This document shows, piece by piece, positions 27,633 through 36,265 of a stretch of 64,000 nt of DNA. How positions within the stretch are numbered: position 1 is the stretch's first letter; every line of letters starts with the position of its first letter. Below the pieces are notes generated by a model. It saw only the letters and a list, made by a program, of their open reading frames with translations. It had not been told where the DNA came from and ran no database searches. The translations under genes and the position numbers were made by a program. Origin of the DNA: Spirochaetales bacterium Spiro_02 (GTDB lineage: Bacteria; Spirochaetota; Spirochaetia; Sphaerochaetales; Sphaerochaetaceae); the NCBI GenBank assembly GCA_001604275.1, contig LVBD01000035.1:1-64000 (forward strand), written 5' to 3'.

Positions 27633-28736
27633 TCAGGTCAGGTTCTCGTCCAGCCAGCCTTGCCCCGTGCGCAGTGGAACGGAAAAAACCCGCCCCAATT
27701 CGGCAGGATCCTTCGCCTGATGGAACTGGAACAGCATGGAACCGTCCATCGGACCAAGCATCTCGATCTTGCCCTGAGGATGCGACATGCAGTACTTGAT
27801 GCATTTGCCCTGCCCGTTCTGCAACGCCTTCGCCCCCCGGACGATCTCGTACCCCTCGGAAATCGGAACCTGGAAGAGATTCTTGACCCCTGCCGCAGGC
27901 CGACACTGGAACACATAGTATGGCACGATGCCGCAGGCGGTCAACTTCTTCAGCAATGCACCCAGAACTTCGGAGGAATCGTTGACACCTCTGAGCAGCA
28001 CGGTCTGGTTCTTGACCACTATGCCGCATGCAAGCAAGGCGCGGATCGCCCCGACGGCCTGGTCGGTGACTTCCGAGGCATGGTTGAACTGCGTTACCAC
28101 ATAGATCTGTTTCTTTGCGGCGAACTCGGACAGAATGCCGAGCAGTTCCTCATCGCCCGAGATACGTTGGGGAATGACCACCGGCGTACGGGTTCCGAAC
28201 CGAATGAAATCGAGATGGTCGATCTTCGTCAGTTCGTCAAGGTATCGCCAGATCACGAGATTGCTGTTGAGGAACGCGTCGCCACCGGAAATGAGGACGT
28301 TGGTGATCTCTTCATGGGATGCGATATATTCCACGATGTCGGGAAAATTCCTGATGATTTCGTCGGTATCGGTTCCGACCATCCGTTTGCGGAAACAATG
28401 GCGGCAATACATGGCGCACTGGTTGGTGGAAAGGATCAACGCAGTCTGCTTGTACTTGTGCTGCAGTCCGGGGAGCACCGTATTTTCGCCTTCCCCACTC
28501 GTATCCTCCACTCCGCCGAACAGCGATTCATCCAACGTCGGGATGCACATCTTCCGTATCGGATCGTCCGGATTCTCCTTGTCGATCAGCGAAAGGTAGT
28601 ACGGGGTGATCGCCATGGGATACTTGTCGATGATATGGGACAACGTCGTTTTTTCTTCGTCTGTCAACGGGAGATAGCGTCCCAGTTCCTCCGCGTCACG
28701 AATACATGCTTTGAGTTCTTTTTTCCAATCCTTCAT
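27633..28736 (-). CDS. KamA-family radical SAM protein (aminomutase-like)
   Basis: 367 residues. Radical SAM cluster motif CAMYCRHC (about 110-117), SAM-binding region VLISGGDAFL, and RFGTRTPVVIPQRI, as in lysine 2,3-aminomutase. At the C-terminus the PGGGGK-type segment used by KamA to bind the substrate is not evident; the region reads SHPQGKIEMLG. Substrate could therefore be another amino acid or a protein-bound lysine. ATG 28736 follows AAAAAAGG; ATG 28766 is also in frame but has no SD. Promoter at 28870-28898. Confidence 0.78.
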   Translation of the reverse strand: MKDWKKELKACIRDAEELGRYLPLTDEEKTTLSHIIDKYPMAITPYYLSLIDKENPDDPIRKMCIPTLDESLFGGVEDTSGEGENTVLPGLQHKYKQTALILSTNQCAMYCRHCFRKRMVGTDTDEIIRNFPDIVEYIASHEEITNVLISGGDAFLNSNLVIWRYLDELTKIDHLDFIRFGTRTPVVIPQRISGDEELLGILSEFAAKKQIYVVTQFNHASEVTDQAVGAIRALLACGIVVKNQTVLLRGVNDSSEVLGALLKKLTACGIVPYYVFQCRPAAGVKNLFQVPISEGYEIVRGAKALQNGQGKCIKYCMSHPQGKIEMLGPMDGSMLFQFHQAKDPAELGRVFSVPLRTGQGWLDENLT

Positions 28737-29094
28737 CGGTACCTTTTTTTCTTCATTCCCCGTCATGAATTTCGGGGGATGTCATGGGTGATGATCGCAC
28801 GCACAAGCCCTTCCCCGGCGTACCGATCCCTCGCCCGTCAGACATTCCTGACATCGGGTGCAACAGGTAATTATACATCCAGAATGAAAATAACGCAATA
28901 CGCCTATTTTTTCTTGATATAGCAAGCAATAATCTTCGTCAGATACGATACGTATTTCGAAGCGCTGACCGGCGCTGGAAAAGCAGGGAATCTCTATCGA
29001 CATTCCGCGTACCAACGTGTAGGATAGTAGGCACAGCATATCAGCGGCAATCAGAAAACTTGCTCTTTTCGTCGCCGCATTCGCAGGAGGAAAT
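28737..29094. other. Divergent intergenic region between kamA-like and aminotransferase genes
   Basis: 358 bp holding the minus-strand promoter (28870-28898) and the aminotransferase ribosome site (AGGAGG, about 29084). No credible gene was seen. A convincing plus-strand promoter could not be picked. Confidence 0.45.
28870..28898 (-). promoter_or_regulatory. Promoter of the kamA-like/hydrolase unit
   Basis: On the minus strand TTGCGT (28898-28893), 17-bp spacer, TATAAT (28875-28870). This gives a leader of about 125 nt before the gene. Confidence 0.75.
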
Positions 29095-30375
29095 ATGAAT
29101 CCACTCGCTCAGCAACTGAACCAGACGCTTTCGGGCACCATCGTCGACGACATGTTGTCGGATTATGGACGGAGGATGTATTTCCCGAAAGGTATCATTT
29201 CACAATCCGCGGAAGCGAAGCAGAAAGCCACACGGTTCAACGCGACCATCGGAATCGCGACCGAACACGGCAAGGCGATGCATCTGCCTTCGGTCTACGC
29301 ATGTTTTTCCCCGGAGATGGGTGTCGACGAATTGTTCCCCTACGCGCCCACCGCAGGCGAAATGGCATTGCGGAAGAAGTGGCTGGAGGAGATGCGTGTC
29401 AAGAATCCGCCGATGAAGGATGCCACCGTTTCGCTTCCGATCGTCACCAGCGGACTGACCCATGCGATCAGCGTGGCCGCATCATTGTTCATCGACAAGG
29501 ATCAGCAGGTTCTCTGCCCGGATATGTACTGGGGAAACTACAACTTGATATTCACCGAACAGCGCCAGGCCAAGATGGTCTCGTTTCCGCTGTTTTTCGA
29601 CGGCAAGCTCAATATCGCAGGGCTGTCGAAAGCAATCGACGACGCCGGTTCCGACCGGATAGCGATGATCCTCAACTTCCCCAACAACCCCGCAGGCTAT
29701 ACGCCGACCGAAACGGAGATGGAAGCGCTGGCTGCGATGCTGATCCAGAAAGCGGATGACGGCAAGAAGCTGCTGGTATTCACCGATGACGCCTATTTTG
29801 GTCTGTTCTTCGAGCCGGATGTCTGCACCCACTCCCTGTTCTCGAAACTATGCAACGCCCACGAGAACATTCTTGCGGTCAAAGGCGACGCGGCGACGAA
29901 AGAGGAGATGGTCTGGGGCTTCCGCATCGGGTTCATCACCTATGGTTCAAAGAATTTGACCGAAGACCAGTATGCGGCGCTTGAAAAAAAGACGATGGGT
30001 GCGATTCGAGGCGTCGTCTCATCCTGCGACAAGCCGGGTCAGAGCATTCTGCTGCGGGCGATGCAGGATGGATCGTATCATGCGGACAAGGCGAAGGGCA
30101 TCGCCACGATCGGCAAACGATATGCGGCGCTCAAGCAGGAACTGGCCAAGCATGCCGGCGATACGGCGCTGATGCCCCTTCCTTTCAATTCCGGCTACTT
30201 CATGTCGTTCGTCTGTTCCGTTGACGCCGAGGAGCTTCGGCTCCGCCTGCTCGACAAATACCAGACGGGAACCATTTCGATCCAGGGCAAGTATCTCCGC
30301 CTGGCGTTCTCCAGCATCGATTTGGAAAACATTCCGGCCTTGATCGATACCGTATACAAAGCCGCCCACGAATGA
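29095..30375 (+). CDS. PLP-dependent aminotransferase, class I/II
   Basis: 426 residues. Fold type I: PFTPTAGE-like segment (YAPTAGEMALRKKW), ILNFPNNPAGYTPTETE, FTDDAYFGLFF, and the PLP lysine in AVKGDAATKEEMVWGFRIGF. The amino donor and acceptor are unknown. The NNPAGY motif and the length fit the aspartate/aromatic aminotransferase group in a broad sense. RBS CAGGAGGAAAT before ATG. Confidence 0.85.
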   Translation: MNPLAQQLNQTLSGTIVDDMLSDYGRRMYFPKGIISQSAEAKQKATRFNATIGIATEHGKAMHLPSVYACFSPEMGVDELFPYAPTAGEMALRKKWLEEMRVKNPPMKDATVSLPIVTSGLTHAISVAASLFIDKDQQVLCPDMYWGNYNLIFTEQRQAKMVSFPLFFDGKLNIAGLSKAIDDAGSDRIAMILNFPNNPAGYTPTETEMEALAAMLIQKADDGKKLLVFTDDAYFGLFFEPDVCTHSLFSKLCNAHENILAVKGDAATKEEMVWGFRIGFITYGSKNLTEDQYAALEKKTMGAIRGVVSSCDKPGQSILLRAMQDGSYHADKAKGIATIGKRYAALKQELAKHAGDTALMPLPFNSGYFMSFVCSVDAEELRLRLLDKYQTGTISIQGKYLRLAFSSIDLENIPALIDTVYKAAHE

Positions 30376-30669
30376 GGGTCGTTCCGGGGTCATTGTAAGG
30401 CGCGGGAGAAGATCGCAAGGTCCGAGGTGCGTTGCTGTGCATGGTGGTCGCGACGTGGCCGTCCGGTTTCGACCAAAACGGCCATCGTGCGCAAGCCAAA
30501 CGGTGGAAACGAAAAGCGTACTTGCGGACACCCGGATCTTGCAGGTCTCTTTCATGTACGCTACGTGTACTCCGCCATGTCGTAATAGTTCAAAAATATC
30601 ACTGCATCCAGCCGGTGGCTGGTGGTATAGTTTTTTCAGGGGATATCATCACACAAAGGGAGAATCACC

Positions 30670-31164
30670 ATGAAAAAGCTGATTTGTGCAGTTTTACTCG
30701 GGCTGGGAGTCATCGTTCCCGTGCTCGCAGGCGGTTTTGTCAGCGCCAATGATCTATCCGCCGAAAAATTGGTCTCGAACAAGGACATCGACGGATTCGT
30801 TTTCAAAGCGACGGGCGAAAAAGGAATCACGATCGAAACCATCGACGAAGTCCGGGAAGCGGAAGATGGAGAAATCTTCAACGCACGCGTCAAACTCAAC
30901 GGAAGCGGCAACACAAGCTACAGGAGTGTCCAGTTCAGCGCAAAGAAAGGAGAAACGCTCACGGTGTACCTGAACAGCAGTAGCAAAAGCGACGCACGGG
31001 TGCTGATCGTCGCGAAAGCCGACGGTACGGTCGTGCAGAGCCTCACAGCGCCGCCAGACACCGGAGAGGCGGGAATCGCCAATTGCGTCTTGCCGGACAA
31101 CGGAACCTACAGCATCTATTCGAAATCAAGCGGCATCAATCTGTACCAAATCATCGTCGAATAA
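30670..31164 (+). CDS. Small secreted protein similar to pectate-lyase accessory domains
   Basis: 164 residues. Signal peptide of about 25 residues (ICAVLLGLGVIVPVLAGGF). The mature part, with DGFVFKATGEKGITIE, FNARVKLNGSGNTSYRSVQFSAKKGETLTVYLNSSS and GTYSIYSKSSGINLYQIIVE, looks like the beta-sandwich domain often fused to the N-terminus of secreted pectate lyases. Here it is a separate protein, 90 bp before the lyase gene. It likely binds pectic polymer or assists the lyase (inference). Confidence 0.6.
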   Translation: MKKLICAVLLGLGVIVPVLAGGFVSANDLSAEKLVSNKDIDGFVFKATGEKGITIETIDEVREAEDGEIFNARVKLNGSGNTSYRSVQFSAKKGETLTVYLNSSSKSDARVLIVAKADGTVVQSLTAPPDTGEAGIANCVLPDNGTYSIYSKSSGINLYQIIVE

Positions 31165-31170
31165 CCGGTA

Positions 31171-31225
31171 ACGGACCGCACCAGTCTTGCATGTTCGCAG
31201 GAACCGATGGGCGGTCTGTTTTTTT
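31171..31225 (+). terminator. Terminator between the small secreted protein and the pectate lyase
   Basis: ACGGACCGC (31171-31179) pairs with GCGGTCTGT (31211-31219, one G-U), followed by a T-run to 31225. The 31-nt loop is long. It may act as a partial terminator or attenuator, since the lyase gene starts 28 bp later. Confidence 0.6.
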
Positions 31226-31253
31226 CCCGCCGAACAAACGAGAGGTATCCGTT

Positions 31254-34181
31254 ATGCAGACTTCAAAGAAAATCATGGCGCTGTCGTTCATGTACATGCT
31301 GACCGTCGCCATGTCGTTCGCGGCCACGCCATGGGCGGAAGTCGCCCCGCCGGCCATCGATAGCGTATCGGTCAGCGAAGAGGATCCATACAGGATCGTC
31401 GTCGCATTCACCATGCCAACCGGAGCGGACGGCGCGGACAAAGGGGAAGTGAGCGTCATTGACACGGCCACCGGCAAAATCATCGACACCCGACCGGTAG
31501 GACGATCGAAGAACGACCAGCGACAGGTGGAGTTCACCGTGGACCACAGCGCCATGTATCGCGTCGGCGTCGAGTCCTCGCGGCGAAAGGAAGATACGAC
31601 GAAACAGAGTCCGCCATACGATTTCAGCTATGTGCTCCCGTTGGAAAAACCGTTTGTTTCGGCGATGAATATCGGAGACGGAACACTGAATGTCAGTTTT
31701 GATCCTATCTCCGAAGCCGAGACCTATCTGGTCACGCTCAAGGATCCTGAGACGGAGGAACGCACGATCCTCTTCACCCCGGACGCGGGGACATTCAGCT
31801 TCCCCGATCTGAAAATCGGCAGGACCTATGAAATTTCCGTCAGGGCACGACGAGGCGATGAACGAGCGGTCGGCGTTCCGTTGAAAAAGACAGCACGGGC
31901 GGAGGCGGAACGGATCTGGCAGTTCACCAGTTTCGGCCAGTCGACGAAGAAAGACGTGCTCAACCGGATGGAGATGCTCGACAGCGACGATCTCACGTTC
32001 CGACTGTTCAGCTGCACCTACGATGAAGTGACGGGGAACATCGACAGCAAGGGGGGCAAATTCACCGCGTTCCATGACGGAGTATCATTCTACTATACGA
32101 CCATCGATCCGAAGACAGAGAATTTCGAGTTGAGCGCCACGTTCGCCATCGACTATATCAATCCGACGGCCGACGGACAGGAAGGCTTCGGTCTGATTTG
32201 CATGGACAGTTTGGGAGAGGACGGCATATCGAACATCAATCACTACACCAACAGCGCTGCGCTGATCGCCACAAAATTCGAGGCGACGATCGGAGGAGTG
32301 AAGAAAACCAGCAAAGATACGTTGGGTGCCAGATTCGTCACCGGCCTGACCGACGAGATCATCGAAGGGGGCGATGAAGAAATCGCAAAGTACGGCAAGT
32401 CGACATCGCAAGCATACAGCTATGATCAGAGCGAACTGGTCCGTCAGGGTGATGTCTATCGTCTGACGCTGAAGAAGGACAATACCGGCTACCATGCCAT
32501 ATACCGGCGGGAGATCGCCAGCGAGGATACCATCGAGGAATTCACCTTGTACGGACCTGAGAAGCTGGAGGTGATCGATTCTGAACGCAGCTATGTCGGG
32601 TTCGTCGTCGCCAGAGGATGCAATGCGACGATCAGCGACGTGGCGATGGCAGTCACCGATCCTGCGACCGATCCACCGGCGCAGGCCGAACCGGACGAGT
32701 TGATACCGTTGGTTACGAAAGTCGACTCCCCCACCACCTACGGGGAGAACTCGTATCCATTCGTATTTTTCGCGAATGCAGACGGATGGCTTTCCGTCTC
32801 GAGTAACGATGGGACGAAACTGATCGATTCCGCAAGGATAACTGCGGAAACAGACTATACGAAAACGCTGGACATCACCCCGGGCTTCAACGACTACGTG
32901 GTGACATTCGCCCCCGATCCATCCTATCGACCGGGGCCGAAGCAAACGCTCGCGGCCTATGACCGGACGCTGAAGCACTATGTGGAAAGCTATGCACCGG
33001 TGACAATCATGCATTCGGTGATCTCCATTGGATACGAAGGAACCGAGCTGCATGTATCGCGAGATGGATCGCCGTTCGGCAAAGGGACGAAAGCCGATCC
33101 TCTGGATATTGCATCGGCGATCAGTTACGTGCGTCCTGGACAGACCATCGTGATGGAACCCGGAACATACTATCTGAATCGTCCGCTGATCATTGAACGG
33201 GGCAACAGCGGCAAGCCGGGACAGCCGAAACGGATTGTCGTCGAAATCGGAGCGCGTGCGGTGCTGGACTTCTCGATGGCCGGCGGCGGCATGCAGCTGT
33301 GGGGCGACTGGTGGGAAATCGAAGGTATCGACATCACCAGGACACAAGGCAACATCAAAGGGCTGCAGATCGCAGGCGACCACAACATCGTACGGAACGT
33401 CCGGGCCTATGAATGCGGCGATACGGGAATCCAGATTTCCGGCACCAGTTCCGAACGTTTCGATAAATGGCCCCACGACAATCTCGTCGAAAGCTGCATC
33501 AGCCATGACAACTGCGATCCGGCACAGAACAATGCCGATGGATTTGCCGCAAAACTGACCTGCGGGGAAAACAACGTGTTCCGAGACTGCATCGGGTACA
33601 GCAATATCGACGATGGCTGGGATCTGTTCGCCAAGATCGAGTCGGGGCCGATCGGCGCGGTGCTGATCGAACGTTGCGTCGCCTATGGAAACGGGTCATT
33701 GAGCGATGGTTCTGGCAACGGCGACGGCAATGGATTCAAACTCGGTGGCGATGGAATCGCCGTAGCCCATATCTTGCGCGACAGTATCGCCTACAAAAAC
33801 GGTGCGAGCGGTGTCACTAGCAACAGCAACCCGGCGCTGATTCTCGAACGAATCACCAGCTACGGGAACAACGGCTATAATATCGCCCTGTACGGCAAAG
33901 GTTCTGGCGAACGACAGTTCCAAGCCTGCGGCGTGCTTTCGCTGGACGGAGCCATGGCGGACAATATCGACGAAGCTCCGGCGCTGCGTACCGCCGACAA
34001 CTTCTTCTTCGACGGGGCGAATAGCAGAAACAACGATGGAACTGTCATGGATTCGAGCCGCTTCGTCTCCACCGACATGGCCATCGTCCCGACCATCGGT
34101 TCTTTCGGAACCATCGACATGTCGGGGTTGCTGGAACCGACCGCGGCTTTGCCACGGCATATCGGAGCAAGGCTCCACTGA
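31254..34181 (+). CDS. Secreted pectate lyase, PL9-like right-handed beta-helix
   Basis: 975 residues. Signal peptide of about 23 residues (ending SFAATP), two fibronectin-III-like modules (about 25-215), and a beta-sandwich region (about 220-480). From about 600 onward comes a parallel beta-helix with WWEIEGIDITRTQGN, ENNVFRDCIGYSNIDDGWDLFAK and NGDGNGFKLGGDGIA, hallmarks of PL9 pectate/exopolygalacturonate lyases. The catalytic lysine and Ca-binding aspartates are plausibly in NADGFAAKLTCGEN. It cleaves polygalacturonate by beta-elimination outside the cell. RBS GAGAGG before ATG 31254. Confidence 0.85.
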   Translation: MQTSKKIMALSFMYMLTVAMSFAATPWAEVAPPAIDSVSVSEEDPYRIVVAFTMPTGADGADKGEVSVIDTATGKIIDTRPVGRSKNDQRQVEFTVDHSAMYRVGVESSRRKEDTTKQSPPYDFSYVLPLEKPFVSAMNIGDGTLNVSFDPISEAETYLVTLKDPETEERTILFTPDAGTFSFPDLKIGRTYEISVRARRGDERAVGVPLKKTARAEAERIWQFTSFGQSTKKDVLNRMEMLDSDDLTFRLFSCTYDEVTGNIDSKGGKFTAFHDGVSFYYTTIDPKTENFELSATFAIDYINPTADGQEGFGLICMDSLGEDGISNINHYTNSAALIATKFEATIGGVKKTSKDTLGARFVTGLTDEIIEGGDEEIAKYGKSTSQAYSYDQSELVRQGDVYRLTLKKDNTGYHAIYRREIASEDTIEEFTLYGPEKLEVIDSERSYVGFVVARGCNATISDVAMAVTDPATDPPAQAEPDELIPLVTKVDSPTTYGENSYPFVFFANADGWLSVSSNDGTKLIDSARITAETDYTKTLDITPGFNDYVVTFAPDPSYRPGPKQTLAAYDRTLKHYVESYAPVTIMHSVISIGYEGTELHVSRDGSPFGKGTKADPLDIASAISYVRPGQTIVMEPGTYYLNRPLIIERGNSGKPGQPKRIVVEIGARAVLDFSMAGGGMQLWGDWWEIEGIDITRTQGNIKGLQIAGDHNIVRNVRAYECGDTGIQISGTSSERFDKWPHDNLVESCISHDNCDPAQNNADGFAAKLTCGENNVFRDCIGYSNIDDGWDLFAKIESGPIGAVLIERCVAYGNGSLSDGSGNGDGNGFKLGGDGIAVAHILRDSIAYKNGASGVTSNSNPALILERITSYGNNGYNIALYGKGSGERQFQACGVLSLDGAMADNIDEAPALRTADNFFFDGANSRNNDGTVMDSSRFVSTDMAIVPTIGSFGTIDMSGLLEPTAALPRHIGARLH

Positions 34182-34189
34182 GAAATCAT

Positions 34190-34220
34190 GGACGGTAGAT
34201 GATCCGGACATTTACCGTCC
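34190..34220 (+). other. Inverted repeat between the pectate lyase and FAH-family genes
   Basis: GGACGGTA (34190-34197) pairs with TACCGTCC (34213-34220). An alternative inner pairing CCGGAC/GTCCGG overlaps it. No T-run follows, so it is either a weak terminator or an operator for the following genes. Confidence 0.4.
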
Positions 34221-34257
34221 GGCTCCGATTCGATATGATAGCCTCCAGGAGGAGTTC

Positions 34258-35016
34258 ATGAAATACGTACGTATCCAATTTCCTGGAGGTCCACGGTTCG
34301 GCATCATCGACGGAGACACGGTTCGCTTGATCGAGGGATCGCCGTTCGGATCACTGGTGATGACCGATTTCGTCGTTCCTTTGGCGGGAGCAAAGCTCCT
34401 TTCCCCATGCGAGCCCTCGAAAGGGGTGTGCATCGGGCTGAACTACCGCGACCATGCGGAGGAATTCAAACTTCCGATCCCGACCGAACCAGTCGTGTTT
34501 CTCAAGCCGTCTACCAGCGTCAACGACCCGCAGGAAGGAATCGTATTCCCTCCGCAGTGCAAGCGACTCGACTACGAAGCGGAGCTTGCGATCGTCATCG
34601 GCAAGACGGCGAAGAACGTCGAAGAGTCGGATGTACACGAGTATATTCTCGGCTATACCTGCGCCAACGATGTGACGGCCCGCGACCTGCAGCCGAAGCA
34701 GGGGCAATGGACGGTGGCGAAGTCGTTCGATACGTTCATGCCTCTGGGGCCGTTCATCACTGACGAAGTCGATCCTGACCATCTCGATATCGAAAGCCGG
34801 GTCAACGGCAAGACGATGCAGCATTCCAATACGTCGAACCTGATCTTCAAGCCAGCCTTTCTCGTCAGCTACCTGTCCAAGGTCATGACCTTGCTTCCTG
34901 GCGATGTCATTTTGACGGGTACTCCCGGCGGTATCAGCGGTATGCAGGTCGGCGACCAGGTGGATATCGTCATCGAGGGAATCGGGACGCTGACCAATAC
35001 GATCGTTGCGCCATGA
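34258..35016 (+). CDS. Fumarylacetoacetate hydrolase-family protein
   Basis: 252 residues. FAH fold with metal ligands in LDYEAELAIVIG (E-x-E and the following D in NDVTARDLQ). Conserved GKSFDTFMPLGP-like stretch (AKSFDTFMPLGPFI) and GDVILTGTPGG. Family enzymes are acylpyruvases, oxaloacetate decarboxylases or 2-keto-acid hydratases/isomerases; the exact reaction cannot be chosen. RBS AGGAGG before ATG 34258. Its TGA overlaps the ATG of the YjbQ gene. Confidence 0.85.
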   Translation: MKYVRIQFPGGPRFGIIDGDTVRLIEGSPFGSLVMTDFVVPLAGAKLLSPCEPSKGVCIGLNYRDHAEEFKLPIPTEPVVFLKPSTSVNDPQEGIVFPPQCKRLDYEAELAIVIGKTAKNVEESDVHEYILGYTCANDVTARDLQPKQGQWTVAKSFDTFMPLGPFITDEVDPDHLDIESRVNGKTMQHSNTSNLIFKPAFLVSYLSKVMTLLPGDVILTGTPGGISGMQVGDQVDIVIEGIGTLTNTIVAP

Positions 35017-35408
35017 TCCGGACGTATTCGCTCAAGACACAGGCGCAAGGGATGTACTTGATCACGGCGAAGGTGCAGGAGGCCGTCGAAGCGAGCGGCG
35101 TGACGGACGGTATTTGCGTGGTGTGGTGTCCCCACACTACGGCGGCGATCACGATCAACGAAAACGCCGATCCCGATGTTACGGAAGATCTTCTGTTCGG
35201 ATTGGGCAAGGCGTTTCCCGACCGTCCTGAATTCCGTCATTTCGAGGGGAATTCCTCAGCCCATCTCAAGGCAAGCTGCGTGGGATGCAACCAGACGATC
35301 ATCATCGAAAACGGGCGGTTGCATCTGGGAACATGGCAAGGAATCTGGTTCTGCGAGTTCGATGGTCCGCGTTCCCGTCGGTTCGAAGTGCAGGTGGTCG
35401 GTTCCTGA
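35013..35408 (+). CDS. YjbQ-family protein (UPF0047)
   Basis: 131 residues, single-domain YjbQ fold. GICVVWCPHTTAAITINENADPDV, HLKASCVGCNQTIIIENGRLHLGTWQGIWFCEFDGPR are the family signatures, with conserved His and Asp in the pocket. E. coli YjbQ shows weak thiamine-phosphate synthase activity; the physiological role is unsettled. Starts inside the stop of the FAH gene (ATGA), so the two are coupled. Confidence 0.88.
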   Translation: MIRTYSLKTQAQGMYLITAKVQEAVEASGVTDGICVVWCPHTTAAITINENADPDVTEDLLFGLGKAFPDRPEFRHFEGNSSAHLKASCVGCNQTIIIENGRLHLGTWQGIWFCEFDGPRSRRFEVQVVGS

Positions 35409-35496
35409 TAATTTTTTCCATTCTGACGAAATAATTGTTGCTTTCAGCCGGGGAATGAGTATATTCATAGTATCTCGCTATGATTAAGGAGAGCGT

Positions 35497-36033
35497 ATGA
35501 ACATCTACGATTTCGAGGTTATTGATAACCACGGCAAGCCCGTGTCTTTGAAAAAATACGAAGGAAATGTCCTCCTTGTCGTCAATACCGCGACAAAGTG
35601 CGGTCTGACTCCCCAGTACTCAGCCTTGCAGGCTCTGTATGATGAGTTCCATGGCAAAGGGTTCGAGATTCTCGACTTCCCCTGCAACCAATTTCTCGAA
35701 CAGGCTCCGGGCACCGATGAGCAGATCGAGGGGTTCTGTACGTTGAATTATGGTACTACGTTCCCTCGGTTCTCGAAGATCGAAGTGAATGGCGATCATA
35801 CCGCCCCGCTGTATGTCTGGTTGAAGGGTCAGGCTCAGGAAGCGAAACGGGACGATGCTGCGATCGCTTTCGAGAAAAAAGTGGCGCCTCTGACTCAGTG
35901 GAATCGGCCGCAGGATATCAAGTGGAACTTCGGCAAGTTCCTCGTCGATCGTACCGGCAAGGTCGTGGCTCAATACTCTCCCGCCTACTCGCTGGACACA
36001 ATCAAACAAGATATTGGGGTCATTGTAGGGTAA
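35497..36033 (+). CDS. Glutathione peroxidase-family (thioredoxin-type) peroxidase
   Basis: 178 residues. Motifs NTATKCGLTPQY (peroxidatic Cys rather than selenocysteine), DFPCNQFLEQAPG and WNFGKFLVD match bacterial Cys-type GPx that usually use thioredoxin. Plausible promoter TTGCTT (35438) with 16-bp spacer to TATATT (35460). RBS AAGGAGAG before ATG. Reduces hydroperoxides in the cytoplasm. Confidence 0.92.
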   Translation: MNIYDFEVIDNHGKPVSLKKYEGNVLLVVNTATKCGLTPQYSALQALYDEFHGKGFEILDFPCNQFLEQAPGTDEQIEGFCTLNYGTTFPRFSKIEVNGDHTAPLYVWLKGQAQEAKRDDAAIAFEKKVAPLTQWNRPQDIKWNFGKFLVDRTGKVVAQYSPAYSLDTIKQDIGVIVG

Positions 36034-36063
36034 TTTGAGTAGGTACTACGGCACGGCGCGGGC

Positions 36064-36180
36064 GGGTATGCCCGGTGGGTATGCCCGGTGGGTATGCCCG
36101 GTGGGTATGCCCGGTGGGTATGCCCGGTGGGTATGCCCGGTGGGTATGCCCGGTAGGTATGCCCGGTAGGTATGCCCGGT
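36064..36180. repeat. 13-bp tandem repeat array
   Basis: Nine contiguous copies of a 13-bp unit: seven GGGTATGCCCGGT and then two AGGTATGCCCGGT, followed by a degenerate tenth (36181-36193). It starts 30 bp after the peroxidase stop. The unit length is not a multiple of three and neither strand has a plausible gene, so it is a non-coding minisatellite. Confidence 0.92.
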
Positions 36181-36190
36181 AGGTATGTTT

Positions 36191-36258
36191 GTAGGGTAAT
36201 GCAGGGCTCTTGCAGGGGTACGGTCAGTACCCCTGCAATGACCCTGCAATAACCCTAC
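36191..36258. other. Long nested hairpin between convergent gpx and asnB
   Basis: Inner perfect 12-bp stem TTGCAGGGGTAC (36210-36221) / GTACCCCTGCAA (36227-36238) with a 5-nt loop. An outer arm GTAGGGTAATGCAGGG (36191-36206) pairs with CCCTGCAATAACCCTAC (36242-36258) with one bulge. No T-run. It may act as a two-way transcription block or be a repeat-family element. Confidence 0.75.
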
Positions 36259-36265
36259 AACGACC

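Noticed and set aside
27291-28922. 543-codon open frame opposite the hydrolase and KamA-family genes
   Set aside because: Spans two real genes on the other strand and has no domain signature.
28782-29039. 85-codon minus-strand ORF upstream of the kamA-like gene
   Set aside because: It runs across the predicted promoter, has a cysteine-rich random-looking sequence and no ribosome site.
30376-30669. Plus-strand ORFs between the aminotransferase and the small secreted protein
   Set aside because: Two overlapping short frames, neither with a ribosome site or recognisable sequence; a CCAGCC/GGCTGG stem near 30608 was too weak to call a terminator.
35497-36033. Selenocysteine glutathione peroxidase
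   Set aside because: The active-site codon is TGC in NTATKCGLT, so it is a normal Cys enzyme.
36064-36180. Tandem repeat considered as a CRISPR array
   Set aside because: Units are 13 bp and contiguous with no spacers, and no cas genes are near.
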